Source: Brevibacillus brevis | GTDB lineage: Bacteria; Bacillota; Bacilli; Brevibacillales; Brevibacillaceae | Assembly: GCF_001039275.2 (NCBI RefSeq) | Contig: NZ_CP030117.1 | Coordinates: forward strand, 6,117,001-6,181,000 | Direction: 5' to 3' | Length of the DNA: 64,000 nucleotides | Part shown: positions 30,971-39,762 of the stretch, in pieces | Numbering within the stretch: position 1 is the first letter of the stretch | Layout of the letters: the number at the start of each line of letters is the position of its first letter | Made by a program: the position numbers and the translations under genes | Notes under the pieces: generated by a model | Told to the model about the DNA's origin: nothing | What the model saw: the letters and a program-made list of their open reading frames with translations, nothing else | Databases searched by the model: none

Positions 30971-32359
30971 CTATTCTTTTGGATGAATCATTTGTTCAGG
31001 ACGTACGACTTGATCGAATTGCTCTTCGGTCAGCAAATTGCTCTTGATCGCCGCTTCCTTGAGTGTGATGCCTTCTTTGTGAGCCAGCTTCGCTACGGCA
31101 GCCGCATTTTCATAGCCGATATGCGGGTTCAGTGCCGTCACCAGCATCAACGAGTTGTTCAGGTTTTCTTTGATCACTGTCAGATCAGGCTCGATGCCTA
31201 CTGCACAATTGTCGTTGAAGGACTTCATCGCGTCTGCCAACAATCTTGCAGATTGCAGGAAATTGTAGATGATCACTGGCTTAAACACGTTCAGCTCGAA
31301 GTTCCCCTGGCTAGCAGCAAAGCCAATGGCAGCATCGTTGCCCATCACTTGGCATACAACCATCGTCATCGCTTCGCTTTGGGTCGGATTCACCTTGCCT
31401 GGCATGATGGAGCTGCCTGGCTCGTTCGCCGGAATGATAAGTTCACCGATTCCGCAACGTGGGCCGCTCGCCAGCCATCTTACGTCATTGGCGATTTTCA
31501 TCAGATCCGCAGCCAGTGCTTTCAGGGCACCATGTACATGAACGAGCTCGTCATGGCTGGTCAGCGCGTGGAACTTGTTTTCTGCGGTCACGAATTGGTG
31601 GTTGGTTTCCTTGCTGATTTCTGCTGCGACCATTTCACCGAAGCGCGGGTGCGCATTGATGCCTGTTCCTACTGCTGTACCGCCAATCGCCAGCTCACGC
31701 AGGTACTCATTGCTCTCCTTAATCATCTTTTCCGATTTTTCCAGCATGCGTACCCAACCGCTGAATTCTTGGCCCAGCGTCAGCGGAGTCGCGTCCTGCA
31801 AATGCGTGCGACCGATTTTGATGATATCCATATAGGCTTCGCTTTTTTCTTTCAGCGTTGCTTGTAACAGCTTAATTGCAGGCAGTACTTGCTCCTCGAT
31901 AGCGACCAGTCCAGCCATGTGCATTGCTGTCGGGAATGTATCATTGGAGCTCTGTGATTTGTTCACATCATCGTTGGCATGGATGCGAGCCGAGCTGCCC
32001 TTCTCTTGCAGCAATTGGTTAGCGCGATGAGCAATGACTTCGTTGACGTTCATATTGGATTGGGTGCCACTACCCGTTTGCCAGACAACCAGTGGGAAAT
32101 GCTCATCCCATTTTCCCTGGATCACTTCATCTGCTGCCGCCACAATCGCTTCTGCCTTTTCATTATCGAGCTTGCCCAGCTTTTGATTCGCCAGTGCTGC
32201 ACTTTTTTTCAGGATGGCAAACATGCGAATCAGTGGAAGTGGCATTTTTTCTTCGCCGATTTCAAAGTTTTGGAAGCTGCGTTGTGTTTGGGCGCCCCAC
32301 AGCTTATCCGCCGGAACCTTGATTTCTCCAATCGTGTCCTTTTCAATTCTGAATTCCAT
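30971..32359 (-). CDS. fumC: Fumarate hydratase class II
   Basis: The 462-residue enzyme carries the superfamily signature GSSIMPGKVNP, and the class II features SSNDTFPTAMH and KIGRTHLQDATPL. It hydrates fumarate to malate in the TCA cycle without an iron-sulfur cluster. The gene is monocistronic. Its promoter carries a Fur box (32429-32443) with a single mismatch, suggesting induction under iron limitation, as reported for fumC1 of Pseudomonas aeruginosa. Upstream is a long intergenic region with a palindromic repeat. Confidence 0.96.
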   Translation of the reverse strand: MEFRIEKDTIGEIKVPADKLWGAQTQRSFQNFEIGEEKMPLPLIRMFAILKKSAALANQKLGKLDNEKAEAIVAAADEVIQGKWDEHFPLVVWQTGSGTQSNMNVNEVIAHRANQLLQEKGSSARIHANDDVNKSQSSNDTFPTAMHMAGLVAIEEQVLPAIKLLQATLKEKSEAYMDIIKIGRTHLQDATPLTLGQEFSGWVRMLEKSEKMIKESNEYLRELAIGGTAVGTGINAHPRFGEMVAAEISKETNHQFVTAENKFHALTSHDELVHVHGALKALAADLMKIANDVRWLASGPRCGIGELIIPANEPGSSIMPGKVNPTQSEAMTMVVCQVMGNDAAIGFAASQGNFELNVFKPVIIYNFLQSARLLADAMKSFNDNCAVGIEPDLTVIKENLNNSLMLVTALNPHIGYENAAAVAKLAHKEGITLKEAAIKSNLLTEEQFDQVVRPEQMIHPKE

Positions 32360-32427
32360 CTCGCATCCTCCTCGTTATCAAGCGTTTACTTATGTAAAAA
32401 AGGATAAAGCAGTTCTTCTTAACTAAA

Positions 32428-32456
32428 ATGATAATGATTTTCATTCTTGTTATCAA
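32428..32456 (-). promoter_or_regulatory. Sigma-A promoter of fumC
   Basis: On the minus strand TTGATA (32456-32451), 17 bases, TATCAT (32433-32428). The Fur box overlaps the -10 and the spacer. Confidence 0.78.
32429..32443. promoter_or_regulatory. Fur box on the fumC promoter
   Basis: TGATAATGATTTTCA matches the 7-1-7 consensus TGATAATNATTATCA at 14 of 15 positions and covers the -10 region, so iron-loaded Fur would repress. Confidence 0.8.
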
Positions 32457-32628
32457 GGGATGAAGTGTTTTTTCGGGAACGATGAAAAAAATATTGTCCT
32501 CCAACGGTTGGGGTCGGGGGAAGACATGTGACAGTGCTTTCATACAGCTTATGTGTAGTAGGAGCTTTTACAACGTTTTGTAAGTAATTCAGGGAGAGTT
32601 CACTAAAAAGTTAACAAAAAGCCGCGTA

Positions 32629-32827
32629 GAAGAAGCGCATTTCCAGTCCAAGCGCCTCTGGAGCCCGACCCAGCGTAGGAAAAAATGGCGGGGAATTTCA
32701 GCTTCACTTATGGAATCCTTCTTCGAAATATCTACGTTTGAAGCGCTCCCGCCATTTTTTCCGAAGCGGACAGTCTTCACCCTCAGCAGGGCGGAGGCCG
32801 AAGCGTAGACTGGAAATGCGCTTCTTC
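32629..32827. repeat. 199-bp palindromic element (MITE- or REP-like)
   Basis: The outer ends are perfect 20-bp inverted repeats (GAAGAAGCGCATTTCCAGTC at 32629-32648 and its complement at 32808-32827). An inner perfect 15-bp inverted repeat (GGAAAAAATGGCGGG at 32678-32692 and complement at 32748-32762) lies within. No credible gene is inside. It occupies most of the 535-bp gap between fumC and mgtC. The structure is that of a small non-autonomous element that can fold into a nested cruciform; no target-site duplication was confirmed. Confidence 0.8.
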
Positions 32828-32847
32828 CCTCACGACAGCAACTAAAA

Positions 32848-32882
32848 AAGACGAAAGCCAAATCCTGATGGCCTCCGTCTTC
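32848..32882 (-). terminator. Terminator of the mgtC gene
   Basis: On the minus strand AAGACGGAGGCCA pairs with TTGGCTTTCGTCTT around TCAGGAT, with a T-run after. Confidence 0.82.
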
Positions 32883-32894
32883 TATTATTCCTTT

Positions 32895-33590
32895 TTATCT
32901 GCTTTCTACTTCTACAGAAACAACATGATCTACCGCTTTCAGCAAACTGTAAATATCGGTCGTGTACGTATTTTCCGAAGCTGTAATCATCATTTCCAGC
33001 TTTTGCAGACTATTGTCCAAGTCTTTGACCTTCACCCGCTTCACTTGCAGTTCGAGGTGCTTAATCTGCTTGAACACCAAATCCAAATCGCCCCCGCCTT
33101 CGACTACGATCTTGATTGACAAATCTCTTTGTCTGAGTGATTCTGGACCAATCAAGCGAAGAATAATCGGGAACAAATTAATCGCCAAAATAATGAGGAT
33201 CGTCGCGGTCACTGCCTCAAAATAAAATCCTGCTCCTACTGCAATCCCAAGTCCAGAAGCCGCCCAGACCATCGATGCTGTGGTCAAGCCCGAAATGACA
33301 TCATTACTCCGGCGTAGAATAACACCAGCCCCAAGGAAACCTACACCGCTCACAATTTGAGCAGCCAAGCGCAGAGGGTCCATATTCGTGTGTCCAGGCA
33401 AGGAGAACCGATGCACGGATTCAATCGAGACAATCGTAATGAGACAGCTCGCAACCGAAATAACCATGCTGGTCTTTACACCCAGCGGCTTGTGCTTGAG
33501 CTGCCGATCCATACCAATCATCAAGCCTAGAAATAGTGCAACTCCTAGTTTTAGCAAAAAATCATATGTCGTGAATACCGAGAGTGACAT
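32895..33590 (-). CDS. mgtC: MgtC/SapB-family membrane protein
   Basis: The 231-residue protein begins with about five TM helices bearing the MgtC core. The core includes LGLMIGMDRQLKHKPLGVKT, then VSGVGFLGAGVILR and GLTTASMVWAASGLGIAVGAGFYF (quoted in fragments where long). A cytoplasmic ACT-like domain of about 85 residues ends it. MgtC proteins support growth at low magnesium and act on ATP synthase or phosphate uptake in pathogens; the function in soil Firmicutes is less clear. The ATG at 33590 follows GGGGAGAGG. A sigma-A-like promoter lies at 33639-33666, too close for a full M-box riboswitch. Confidence 0.9.
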   Translation of the reverse strand: MSLSVFTTYDFLLKLGVALFLGLMIGMDRQLKHKPLGVKTSMVISVASCLITIVSIESVHRFSLPGHTNMDPLRLAAQIVSGVGFLGAGVILRRSNDVISGLTTASMVWAASGLGIAVGAGFYFEAVTATILIILAINLFPIILRLIGPESLRQRDLSIKIVVEGGGDLDLVFKQIKHLELQVKRVKVKDLDNSLQKLEMMITASENTYTTDIYSLLKAVDHVVSVEVESR

Positions 33591-33638
33591 GAGCCTCTCC
33601 CCCCATCTGCTTTGATGTCAGGTTATCTTCCATCGTCT

Positions 33639-33666
33639 ATGATAAGAAGTATATCTGGTCTTTCAA
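33639..33666 (-). promoter_or_regulatory. Promoter of mgtC
   Basis: On the minus strand TTGAAA (33666-33661), 16 bases, TATCAT (33644-33639). Confidence 0.5.
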
Positions 33667-33695
33667 CTAGTGTAAACGGGGCTTTCATTCTTCAT

Positions 33696-33735
33696 GCAAA
33701 AAGCGGAAAACCCCCGCATCAGGGATTTTCCGCTT
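33696..33735 (-). terminator. Terminator of the MATE gene
   Basis: AAGCGGAAAA (33701-33710) pairs with TTTTCCGCTT (33726-33735), and on the minus strand the stem runs into TTTTTG. Confidence 0.85.
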
Positions 33736-33745
33736 ATCTGTTTCC

Positions 33746-35101
33746 TTATGAATGGCTGCGAATCATGCGTTTCTGTAACGACAGCAGACGTCCAAAAAGG
33801 AAGATGGCGCCGGCAGCCAATCCCGTAATCAGACCAATCCAGTATCCGAATGCTGCAAGCGAAGTGAATTTCGCGAGAATGTATCCCAAAGGCAAGCCAA
33901 TCACCCAATAAGATATCAGCGCAACGATAAAGGTAACGGTCACATCCTTGTACCCGCGCAGTACACCTTGAATAGGTGCTGCGACGGCATCAGAGATCAG
34001 GAAGAGGATCGAGTACATCAGGAAATGCTGGGCAAGCTCCAACACCTCAATGTCGGTCGTGTAAAAACCAGCCACCTGTTCACTAAACATCAGCAAGCTG
34101 ATTCCGAACAAAAGGGCAATACCAAGAGCGATACCTATCCCCAAATAACTGTACTGCTTTGCGTCCCGGTACCTTTTGGCTCCAACCTCAAAACCAACGA
34201 CAATCGTCAACGCCATGGATATGCTCAATGGCACCATGTACAGGAATGAGGCGAAGTTCATCGCTGCCTGATGCGCCGCAATCGTAATCGTACTGTATTC
34301 ACTCATGAACAAAGTGACGGCCGCAAAAATGCTAACCTCGCAAAAGATCGAAAATCCGATGGGCAGCCCCAGCTTCAGTAGCTCTTTCCATGCTTTCATC
34401 GAGATCCGGTGAAATTGGGAGAACAAACCGAACTCAACGAATGGGTGTACGCGATTCACGACAAACAGAGTAATCAGCAAAATACACCAGTACGTGATGC
34501 CAGATGCAAGCCCGGCACCGATTCCGCCCAGTCGAGGCAAGCCAAAGTTACCAAAGATAAGAGCGTAGTTCAAAAAGACGTTGATCGGCAACGAAAGCAG
34601 GGTAATGAACATCGTTACCCGTGTCTGTCCTAATGCGTCGATAAAGCAACGAAGCACCGTATAAAGAAACATCGGAATAATTCCAATAGCGATTGCATGC
34701 AGGAAGCCGCGAGCAATCATGCGTACCTCAGGCTCCAATTGCATCCAGTTCAGGATCGGATCAAGTACCAAACCTCCGACGATGATGACACCGACCGCAA
34801 TCCCCACACTCAAATACAAGGCCTGCATAACCGTGTAAGGCACCTGATCTCGTTTCCCTGCCCCAACCATCTGTGCAACCATCGGCATGACAGCCATCAG
34901 AATCCCCGTCAAGCCTGCTTGAACAGGTGTCCATAGACTAGCCCCAATCGCTACCCCCGCCAAATCTGTCGGACTGGCATGGCCAGACATAATGGTATCG
35001 GCGAACGTCATCGAAAACAGCGCCAGTTGTGATATCAAGATCGGAAGCAAAACAGCCAAAAACTGTCGCCATTTTTCATTTAGCGAATAGGTTTCATTCA
35101 T
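33746..35101 (-). CDS. MATE-family efflux transporter
   Basis: The 451-residue membrane protein has twelve hydrophobic segments and MATE hallmarks: SMTFADTIMSGHASPTDLAGVAIG (start of TM1-TM2, quoted in parts: FADTIMSG, DLAGVAIG), PMVAQMVGAGKRD, and a repeat of this plan in the second half (IAAHQAAMNFASF). It exports cationic drugs or metabolites by Na+ or H+ antiport. NorM-type is likely. It is a single-gene unit ending at 33696-33735. No regulator is adjacent. Confidence 0.92.
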   Translation of the reverse strand: MNETYSLNEKWRQFLAVLLPILISQLALFSMTFADTIMSGHASPTDLAGVAIGASLWTPVQAGLTGILMAVMPMVAQMVGAGKRDQVPYTVMQALYLSVGIAVGVIIVGGLVLDPILNWMQLEPEVRMIARGFLHAIAIGIIPMFLYTVLRCFIDALGQTRVTMFITLLSLPINVFLNYALIFGNFGLPRLGGIGAGLASGITYWCILLITLFVVNRVHPFVEFGLFSQFHRISMKAWKELLKLGLPIGFSIFCEVSIFAAVTLFMSEYSTITIAAHQAAMNFASFLYMVPLSISMALTIVVGFEVGAKRYRDAKQYSYLGIGIALGIALLFGISLLMFSEQVAGFYTTDIEVLELAQHFLMYSILFLISDAVAAPIQGVLRGYKDVTVTFIVALISYWVIGLPLGYILAKFTSLAAFGYWIGLITGLAAGAIFLFGRLLSLQKRMIRSHS

Positions 35102-35202
35102 TTTTCATATCCTTCTAACCTTATAAGATGGACTTATCGTTCAAATTATAAGTATATCAAAACAAGGAGAAATCGGCAAAATAGTGGCTGCACTTACACA
35201 AA

Positions 35203-35231
35203 CAAAGCCCAGGCAGACCACCCGGGCTTTG
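35203..35231 (-). terminator. Hairpin terminator after the LPMO gene
   Basis: CAAAGCCC (35203-35210) pairs with GGGCTTTG (35224-35231). The downstream T-run on the minus strand is interrupted (TTTGTTTG), so termination may be partial. Confidence 0.65.
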
Positions 35232-35236
35232 CAACA

Positions 35237-36721
35237 TTATTCAACCAGCTTCCATACATCGGCTTTCCCTGGCTCTTCGCCTTTGGTCCACCATTTCGCC
35301 TCATAAACCTTGTCTTCGAAGTTCACTTGCGCTCCGCCATCATACGCTTTGCCGGAATCCCACGACAGTACGACAACGCTCACCAGCTTCCACGCATCGG
35401 AACGGTCTGGCTGTTCTCCAGTTACCCACCATTTTGCTACGAATTCCAGTCCATCATACAAGACCCGATCGCCCTGTACATACACAGCAGTGGAATCCCA
35501 ATCGGCGATTTCACCTGGTACTTCAGGTTTTTTCTCCGTTGTGCTTGCAGCAAAAGGTGCGCTCTCTTCGGAAATGTTTCCTGCGGCATCAACTGCTTTG
35601 ATCGTATACGTATAAGATGTTCCTGCTGTTAATCCTTTATCGACAAAGGAAGGCTTTTCAACTGTTCCTACGTGGGAGCCATCACGGTAAATCTCGTATT
35701 TCACCACACCAACATTGTCACGGGAAGGACTCCACATGAGGTCGATTTCTGTCTCCGTTGGATGGTGAGTCATGATTCCCGCTGGTGCCGTCGGTGCTTC
35801 TGTATCCACGATATCTTCTGCTTTTGTGCGAACAGTTAGTGCTTTGCTAGCGTTAGACTCTTTCCCTGTGCCATCGACTGCCACAACGGTGTAGCTATAA
35901 GCTGTAGCAGGCGTCAAATCTTTGTCCGTGTATGCTGTTTCTTTGGTAGATGCGATTAATTTGCCATCGCGATACACGTCGTACTGTTTGATTCCGTCAG
36001 TTGCCACGGATTTGGTCCAGCCAAGCTCAATGCTCGTAGCTGTTTGCGATACGGAAGTCACATTGCCTGGAACAGTAGGCTGTTCTACAACGCCTGTTCC
36101 AGCGTTAGTCAAATTCACGTCAATCGCCTGGTAAAAGGCCATGCCCGTATCAGCAATTTCCCAAACACCCAAAATAATGTGGTAACCGCTGCGATCTGTC
36201 GGTACATTGCACGAATGCGTTACCGTGTATGGTGGTCTTTTCCCTCCATCCTGGAACGAGCAAAACAGTTCCAGATCCGCTCGGGCAAGCGGCTTGTTAG
36301 GATTCCAATCTTTTTTCGTGATGTAATATTTCCACTCCGCTGTACTATGCGGGGCTGTCAGATTCCAAGTAAACGCATTTTGTCCACCCTGCAAGGTAAC
36401 CTTGGTCCAGCGATCTGCTGTTTGTGTGTAAAGCTCAGGATAGCGGCCTGCACCGGTAAATTCACCATCGGCAGGACCAGATTGCGGGAACGACCCAATG
36501 CCCTCCACGCTTTGCGGTTCCCACTGGATTTGACCGCAGCCTGTGTTTTGCCCCGTCTTACACAAGTAAGAGCGACTCGCTGGCGATTCGATGTACCCGT
36601 GAGCCGAGGCTTTCTCAGCGAACACGAGTGTAGCTGCGCCTGCCACCAGCATCATTGCCAGCATGAACAAAAGCGACAGCCCTTTACTGAACAGTTTGTT
36701 TCTCAACCCTACGTTATCCAT
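35237..36721 (-). CDS. Chitin-active lytic polysaccharide monooxygenase (AA10) with two FnIII and two CBM5/12 domains
   Basis: The 494-residue precursor has a long signal peptide cut after ASA40, which exposes His41 (HGYIESPASR) as the N-terminal copper ligand. The second ligand is His125 in LTAPHSTAEW. The AA10 catalytic domain ends near 210 (YQAIDVNLTNAG). Two FnIII linkers follow (about 218-300 and 310-395), then two chitin-binding CBM5/12 modules, each with W-x-K-G/D and AKWW plus W-KLV (from about 405 and 452). The enzyme oxidatively cleaves crystalline chitin outside the cell. It supplies chain ends for chitinases and so feeds the chitobiose PTS at 8526-13797. The ATG at 36721 lies eight bases after GGAG. 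Confidence 0.95.
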   Translation of the reverse strand: MDNVGLRNKLFSKGLSLLFMLAMMLVAGAATLVFAEKASAHGYIESPASRSYLCKTGQNTGCGQIQWEPQSVEGIGSFPQSGPADGEFTGAGRYPELYTQTADRWTKVTLQGGQNAFTWNLTAPHSTAEWKYYITKKDWNPNKPLARADLELFCSFQDGGKRPPYTVTHSCNVPTDRSGYHIILGVWEIADTGMAFYQAIDVNLTNAGTGVVEQPTVPGNVTSVSQTATSIELGWTKSVATDGIKQYDVYRDGKLIASTKETAYTDKDLTPATAYSYTVVAVDGTGKESNASKALTVRTKAEDIVDTEAPTAPAGIMTHHPTETEIDLMWSPSRDNVGVVKYEIYRDGSHVGTVEKPSFVDKGLTAGTSYTYTIKAVDAAGNISEESAPFAASTTEKKPEVPGEIADWDSTAVYVQGDRVLYDGLEFVAKWWVTGEQPDRSDAWKLVSVVVLSWDSGKAYDGGAQVNFEDKVYEAKWWTKGEEPGKADVWKLVE

Positions 36722-36910
36722 TTATTTATCTCCTCTTTTCTGGATTAGGATCGAATACCATGTTACAGAAAATTTTTCCAGTATTACAGATTCTGAATAC
36801 CTAAACCAAAACCTACCAAATACCTGAATTCCAGTCAGAAAATAGGGAGATGATCAGGAGTGTATACCTATGCATGAAAATTTATATGCTTCTTTCGGGA
36901 CTTTTTGATC

Positions 36911-36956
36911 AAAAAAAGTTGCCTGCCGAAAATAATATTCTCAGCAAGCAACTTTT
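36911..36956 (-). terminator. Terminator of the purine-salvage/ABC operon
   Basis: On the minus strand AAGTTGC (36954-36948) pairs with GCAACTT (36922-36916), continued by imperfect pairs, and is followed by seven T. It lies immediately after the adenine deaminase stop. Confidence 0.83.
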
Positions 36957-36957
36957 A

Positions 36958-38667
36958 TCACATCAAGAGCAACGGAACTATTTTCCCGTCATTTACATCA
37001 ATCAACCCCAGATCCGTCAGCTTCAAGGCTGGACTGACCGGTAAGGAATGGGTGCTGATCGACATGATCGGGTTGTAGTGGTTGTAACCGAGCGACTCCA
37101 TGGCACGGCGAAGTTGTTCGACTTCCTTTGCCGTCTTTTCCAATGGTTCCTCTGTCAAAATGCCTCCAACTGGCAAATGAAGGCTCGCGATCACCTTGCC
37201 ATCCTCGACCACGTAAAACCCGCCCTGGTTGCGGATGACTTCATTGGCTGCGACCATCATATCGTGCGGATTGTGTCCGACAACCAAGAGATTGTGGTTG
37301 TCATGCGAATAGCTGGTGGCTACTGCACCTCGCTTGATCGTATCCCCGCTGATCAAGCCATAACCGCGATTGCCGTTTTTGCCATAGCGTTCAAAGACGG
37401 CGATCAAGCCGTACGGGCTCTCCTCCCACAAGAGTTGTCCTTCCCGCACCTCAGCGATTCCACGGTGATCCTCTGTAAAAGTAGAACCGTTTTGCACGAG
37501 CATGACCCGGCATGGATAGCGATTGTCCGGCACATCTACTGTGACGTGGAAGTCTTGCTCTGTAAGCGGCGATAGCTTGATGCTCTCATAAAAATGCGCA
37601 GGAAACTGCTTTTCTTTGACTACTTGTCGGTACTCTTCCTTGACGTCGAAAGCTTTCTTCCCATTTTTATAGACGCGTTCGATCTTGAGTTCATGCAGAT
37701 CAGACAACAACAGGAAATCTGCTATTTTGCCAGGAGCAATCGCCCCTCGATCCTTCATGTTCATACGTCTGGCTGGGGTAAATGTACTCGCGTAGATGGC
37801 GCGCTCTGGCTGCATGCCCATTTGAATGGCTTTTTTCACGATATGGTTCAAATGTCCACGATTGACCAAAGAATCGGTCATCACATCATCCGTCACGAAG
37901 CAAAAATGCTCAGAAACATCTTCCTTTACAAAAAAGTCCATGACTTCTTCCGTCATCGATTTTTCTTGAATCTCCAGAAACATGCCCGCTGCAATTCTCG
38001 CTTCCATGCCCTCACGCGTCTGGTGCGTATGATCGGAGTCCACTCCCGCATAAATGACACGATGCAGGTCCAAATCAAGCAATTTCGGAACATGTCCCTC
38101 GATGACGAGCTTTGGATACGTCTTGCGGATATGCTCCAGGATGCGATTCGTCTTGCAGTCAGGGTCCTTGATGATGTCTACGTAGTTCATAATTTCGCCG
38201 AGGCAAATGATCTCTTCAGAACGCAAGAGCTCATCCATGTCTGCAATCTCGACAGACCCACCAGTCGTTTCCATCGAAGTAGCTGGTACGGAGCTCGGGA
38301 TCGCGTACAGCATATCAACGACACAATCACGGCTCGCGCGAATCATCTCTTTGATCCCTTCGATTCCGAACACATTGGCCATCTCATGCGGCTCCGGTAC
38401 GATCGTCGTCACTCCGTTTTGAATCAAGCCAAAGGAAAAGGTCTCCGGCGTCACCATCGTGCTCTCAATATGCAAGTGAATATCGACCAGACCAGGAATC
38501 ATGTAGCGGCCTTGTCCGTCCACGATCTCGGCAGCTTCAAATGTTTCCGTACTCCGCTCACCAATATAGAAGAATCGTTCATCCAAAACAGCGACGTTTC
38601 CTTTGATGAACTTTTTAAAATAACTGTTAAACACTTGGACGTCTTGAATCAACAAATCGACCTTCAC
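36958..38667 (-). CDS. ade: Adenine deaminase family amidohydrolase
   Basis: The 569-residue protein follows the Ade family throughout. GLVDIHLHIESTMVTPETF carries the HxH metal site, VIEGHVP another metal His, and DSDHTHQTREGM and CFVTDDVMTDSL the later ligands. A C-terminal Ade_C domain contains TSYSHDNHNLLVVGHNPHDM. It converts adenine to hypoxanthine and ammonia, using Fe or Mn. It is the last gene of an operon with a nucleoside hydrolase and an ABC importer. Nucleosides brought in would be split by the hydrolase and the adenine deaminated here. B. subtilis has two related proteins (AdeC, YerA), and which one this matches is not clear. Confidence 0.88.
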   Translation of the reverse strand: MKVDLLIQDVQVFNSYFKKFIKGNVAVLDERFFYIGERSTETFEAAEIVDGQGRYMIPGLVDIHLHIESTMVTPETFSFGLIQNGVTTIVPEPHEMANVFGIEGIKEMIRASRDCVVDMLYAIPSSVPATSMETTGGSVEIADMDELLRSEEIICLGEIMNYVDIIKDPDCKTNRILEHIRKTYPKLVIEGHVPKLLDLDLHRVIYAGVDSDHTHQTREGMEARIAAGMFLEIQEKSMTEEVMDFFVKEDVSEHFCFVTDDVMTDSLVNRGHLNHIVKKAIQMGMQPERAIYASTFTPARRMNMKDRGAIAPGKIADFLLLSDLHELKIERVYKNGKKAFDVKEEYRQVVKEKQFPAHFYESIKLSPLTEQDFHVTVDVPDNRYPCRVMLVQNGSTFTEDHRGIAEVREGQLLWEESPYGLIAVFERYGKNGNRGYGLISGDTIKRGAVATSYSHDNHNLLVVGHNPHDMMVAANEVIRNQGGFYVVEDGKVIASLHLPVGGILTEEPLEKTAKEVEQLRRAMESLGYNHYNPIMSISTHSLPVSPALKLTDLGLIDVNDGKIVPLLLM

Positions 38668-38685
38668 GAAAATAACCTCCTGTCT

Positions 38686-39747
38686 TTAGTCCACGAGTAC
38701 CACTTTGTCTTTTGGAAACAGCAGATTGACGTTTAGGCCAGTCTTGTACGGCGTCTCCATCTCTTGATTGACCGTGAAGTCGCCCAGCTCTGTTTCCACG
38801 ACATATTGATAGCTGCGTCCCAAAAACGTGCTTACCTTTACTGTTCCGCGCAAACGGTTCATTCCCGGCTCGGCGCTCTCTTCTGTCGTCACGAGGAGGT
38901 CATCTGGTCGCATTGCACATTTTTTGCCGGACGGATTCGCCGTTCCCGGATTTTTGGACGCGGTAAAATGATGGTCACCGACGCGCAGGCCGATTTCTCC
39001 GTTCTGCTCGTTGCGCTCTGCGAAGTCGATAAAGTTGGTAAAACCAATAAAGCGAGCGATGAACTCCGTCTTCGGATATTTGAAAATCGTGGCTGGATCG
39101 TCGAGCTGCTCGATCACACCCTTGTTCATGATCGCCACCTGATCCGAGATGGAGAAGCACTCCTCCTGGTCATGCGATACGTACACAGTCGTAATTCCCA
39201 GCTCCTGCTGAATGCGACGGATTTCTACGCGCATGTTGATCCGCAGGTTGGCATCGAGGTTACTGAGCGGCTCATCGAACAGCAGCAGGTCAGGCTGAAT
39301 CACCAGTGCACGAGCAATCGCCACGCGCTGTCTTTGACCACCAGACAGCTCCTTCGGGAAACGCTTTTCATAGCCGCCGAGACTCACGACTTCGAGGATT
39401 TGCTGCACCCGGTTCTTTACCTCTGTTTCATTGACCTTGCGCAGGCGCAAACCGAACGCCACGTTATCGAAAACTGAAAGGTGTGGAAACAGCGCATAGC
39501 TCTGGAACACAAACCCGAAGTTGCGCTTGTTGACCGGAACGCGCGTATAATCTTTTCCGTCAAACATGAACCGGCCATCTTTTGCTTCCAGAAAACCCGC
39601 AATCAGTCGGAGTGTCGTCGTCTTTCCGCAACCACTTGGACCGAGCAAAGAGATGAGCTGTCCTTTTTCGATATTGAGATTGAAGTTTTGCAAAATATAT
39701 TGATTGTCATAGGCAACCGATACGTTTTCCAGCGTGAGCAATGCCAT
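38686..39747 (-). CDS. ABC importer ATPase, PotA-like
   Basis: The 353-residue ATPase has Walker A GPSGCGKTT, Q-loop FQSYALFPHL, signature LSGGQRQRVAIARAL, Walker B LLLFDEPLSN and the H-loop VSHDQEE. A C-terminal TOBE domain of about 110 residues, typical of PotA/FbpC-type importers, follows. It energises the permeases encoded just upstream. The operon context (nucleoside hydrolase, adenine deaminase) points to a nucleoside or purine substrate rather than polyamines. Confidence 0.93.
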   Translation of the reverse strand: MALLTLENVSVAYDNQYILQNFNLNIEKGQLISLLGPSGCGKTTTLRLIAGFLEAKDGRFMFDGKDYTRVPVNKRNFGFVFQSYALFPHLSVFDNVAFGLRLRKVNETEVKNRVQQILEVVSLGGYEKRFPKELSGGQRQRVAIARALVIQPDLLLFDEPLSNLDANLRINMRVEIRRIQQELGITTVYVSHDQEECFSISDQVAIMNKGVIEQLDDPATIFKYPKTEFIARFIGFTNFIDFAERNEQNGEIGLRVGDHHFTASKNPGTANPSGKKCAMRPDDLLVTTEESAEPGMNRLRGTVKVSTFLGRSYQYVVETELGDFTVNQEMETPYKTGLNVNLLFPKDKVVLVD

Positions 39748-39762
39748 GAGTTGATGCCTCCG

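Noticed and set aside
33591..33745. Magnesium M-box riboswitch before mgtC
   Set aside because: Only about 50 bases lie between the likely promoter and the start codon, too short for an M-box, and no core motif is seen.
37594..38736. 380-codon open frame opposite the adenine deaminase gene
   Set aside because: It is an antisense shadow, His/Arg/Phe-rich, with no ribosome site.
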